A stretch of DNA of 64,000 nucleotides from Nilaparvata lugens (lineage: Eukaryota; Arthropoda; Insecta; Hemiptera; Delphacidae): contig NC_052511.1 in the NCBI RefSeq assembly GCF_014356525.2, forward strand, positions 32,680,687 through 32,744,686. The letters run 5' to 3'. This document shows positions 62,051-64,000 of the stretch, one piece after another. Numbering within the stretch: position 1 is the stretch's first letter; each line of letters opens with the position of its first letter. A program made the translations under genes and the position numbers. The notes under the pieces are model-generated. The model saw only the letters and a program-made list of their open reading frames with translations, had not been told where the DNA came from and did no database searches.

Positions 62051-63431
62051 TGTGCCTGCACTTTTTTAAAGATGATAAAGAAGACAATTTTGAATAAAAT
62101 TTAGAATTTAGAAATAGGCAGACACATCTAGAAAATACCTGAGTCTATACCTAATTCATGCAGGTGAACGGGCTAGAGTCAAGAAAACTTCAATTAATCT
62201 TGCCATGCCTGATTTAATAGGTTTATACTATAGAAAATCACTACAATTTGAAATAATTGAAAAATACAAACAGTTTCAATAAACATTGGCAACTAAAATC
62301 GAACAACAGAAACAACAATTTCATGTTACTTTGTTGACATTCTTCATCTGATTCGGGGGCGCATTACTATCCCCGTTTAGATAGCAATACGTCACAAAAC
62401 CAAACAAGATCAGTCATAAAATAACCAATCAATTTCAACATGAAATTACTCAAGAAAGAAAAAACCCGTTGAACCCAAATTTCGTCGATAGTAACCCATA
62501 TAACCCATTTCATAATATTTTGAATCCCCACTTTTTATTGACATTCTCGAATGAACCTTTGTTTCACTACACTGCACTTTCGTTGGTTTGTACGTTGCTT
62601 TATCGTCGAGGTTACAGTACCTTGTTTTTGGCGGTGAGCTTTTACCGGTTGAATTTGGCTTGACGGCGACATCCTCTTACGTCCCTAGACCTGTCGTCTG
62701 AACGGGTGTCTTGAAGCGGTTTTACATGAAGTTGCGGAACCAAAGGGGTGGTAGTACAAGAAGTTGGTTTGGGGACACACATGAACCGCTTAGCGGTTAT
62801 TTGAAGAAACAATTATTCGTACATGATGAAGAAACACAATTAAACCTTTCAGGACATGGCACTACTAGTAAATTTAAACATTAATAAAAAATCAAACTAG
62901 CTCCTACATTAACTAATGAAATAAACTTATAAACCTGCCCAAAAGGGCGAAACATAGTGACTACATCTTTACTCTCGTAGTGCTCCTAGCAAAGTGTCCT
63001 CCGGAACGTAATCTGGTCTCTCGACTGGGGAATCCCCACTACTGTATTTAGAAACAGGTCTCCTATTGGGCGAATGGAATCAATTTGACCAATCGTCGCG
63101 TGGCTTCTACAGCCTTTGGACCAAATAGTAACTGCAAAATCGGTAGTTTGTTATAATTTCAATGCTTGCTGTTTTCCAACTTATCGCATTTTATGTCGCG
63201 ACAAGAAGGCTAAGTTTTAGAGATAATTCCATAATCTACATTCCTCGACGACTCGGAGCCACAATTTTTAAATATCTATCATGGGAAACTCGAAGTCATG
63301 GCCGTTCATAATAGAGAGAGAAAATAATTTATTTCGCTAACTCACTTACAATAATGGCTCTAGTCTATTGCGTATTAAATTTACTATTATAACGTGGGAA
63401 AAGGCCTGAATTAAAGAGAGTGCCCGGCACA
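62051..63431 (-). repeat. 5' LTR of the LARD-like element
   Basis: This 1,381-bp LTR has a TGTGCC...GGCACA inverted end pair. Relative to the other LTR it has about 20 extra bases near the plus-strand left end (after TGTGCCT) and lacks two single bases. The sequence just internal (minus strand CAACTGCGCC) should be the primer binding site but does not start with TGG. Confidence 0.9.
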
Positions 63432-63435
63432 GTGT

Positions 63436-64000
63436 GTTTTTCTAAGGATAGCAGAGAAATATCATGATTGGGAAATTATACGACTTTTAAAAATGCATTG
63501 ATGTAAAACAAGTTTGTATTATTATTATTTATTGATTAAATGATACAATTCAACATTATCTATCTATTATGTCAGTGTTGCAAGATCGAGATAACATTCG
63601 ATCATACTATAAATAGTTTTTATCATCGTATAACAAAAACTCAATAAAACCATTTTTCTAAGAAGGTTATGTCCGGAATAAATAAATTGTATTAAGTACC
63701 ATCTTGTGATAATAATTAAAGCTTCAAATGATAACTCCATGTTTTAGAAGGCAAATAGGACAGTCATCAACACATATTTTCATGCATCTACAAACATGAT
63801 TTGTAGAAGTAAATTGTAGGGATAATTAAATGTATTTGATATTGATATTGATATTTTATTATTAAGCCATAAACAATACAAGAAAGTACGGGCCAAGTCA
63901 ATATTTACAATAATTTAAGAAAGTGAAAAGACAATATTTACAATAAATTGTAAAACAATACACAAAATCTATAAAAATATATCACAAAAACTCAACATAT
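63436..64000. other. Right flank
   Basis: AT-rich sequence beyond the LTR element. A short TTGATA run lies at about 63,836-63,856. No exon or element recognised. Confidence 0.7.

Larger units (their letters stand above)
56789..63431 (-). mobile_element. Non-coding LTR retrotransposon (LARD-like), nearly intact
   Basis: Two direct LTRs (56,789-58,151 and 62,051-63,431) begin TGTGCC and end GGCACA. A 4-bp duplication GTGT flanks the element (56,785-56,788 and 63,432-63,435). Next to the left LTR the minus strand reads GGAAGGAAGGGGAG (58,165-58,152), an ideal polypurine tract, so the element runs on the minus strand and the right LTR is the 5' LTR. The 3.9 kb interior has no protein frame of note: no gag, protease, RT or integrase. 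Long LTRs with a non-coding interior match large retrotransposon derivatives (LARDs), which borrow enzymes from an autonomous partner. LTRs differ by few substitutions and a ~20-bp gap, so insertion is recent. Confidence 0.9.

Noticed and set aside
56789..63431. Interpretation as a plain segmental duplication rather than an LTR element
   Set aside because: TGTGCC/GGCACA ends, 4-bp flanking duplication and an adjoining polypurine tract all fit an LTR element.

Overview
The window is AT-rich eukaryotic DNA with long introns, GT-AG splice sites and many foldback and terminal-inverted-repeat elements. An insect-type mucin-like receptor gene fills most of it. The frequent TAGGCCTA-like words and the style of repeats suggest a hemipteran, perhaps a planthopper or leafhopper. 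That species guess is a weak inference; 'insect' is firmer.

One gene dominates and lies entirely on the minus strand. Seventeen exons can be chained by matching splice phase from 52,020 down to a stop codon at 21-23, and a possible signal-peptide exon sits at 54,717-54,810. The joined coding sequence is about 17.9 kb, or about 5,970 residues. In order it holds: a short segment with a basic cleavage motif; a 9.6 kb exon coding about 3,190 Thr/Ser/Pro-rich residues; three smaller exons; a 5.8 kb exon with more mucin-like, Pro-rich and His/Asn-rich sequence that ends in an EGF-like module; a SEA-like domain over two exons; a calcium-binding EGF; another EGF; one transmembrane helix; and a cytoplasmic tail of about 360 residues on eight exons. 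The giant extracellular part carries ten copies of a Tyr/Thr repeat (type A, core TYLTTFTYFTT), five copies of a second repeat (type B, core GTYIDGKYAQ) and several basic modules. I believe the repeats resemble the poorly characterised arthropod Pfam family DUF4758, but I cannot check this. The layout suggests a very large surface or apical-matrix mucin whose heavily glycosylated stalk is anchored by an EGF-SEA-EGF-EGF-TM unit. I do not recognise a named orthologue.

The 5.8 kb exon contains one frame break near 20.6 kb, next to a 33-bp coding tandem repeat. Both flanking frames are long and clean, so a 1-base assembly error or a recent mutation is more likely than an old pseudogene.

Introns and flanks hold mobile DNA. 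The clearest are: an almost intact non-coding LTR element (56,789-63,431, LARD-like) with nearly identical 1.36-1.38 kb LTRs and a 4-bp target duplication; a non-autonomous hAT element with a perfect 8-bp duplication (9,690-10,815); a TTAA-flanked foldback (2,584-2,798); several other foldback MITEs; a decayed non-LTR retrotransposon 3' end; and a tRNA-like SINE head. A possible independent plus-strand promoter with a CTCF-like motif lies in an intron near 13.65 kb. I found no convincing tRNA, rRNA or CRISPR features and no second complete protein-coding gene.
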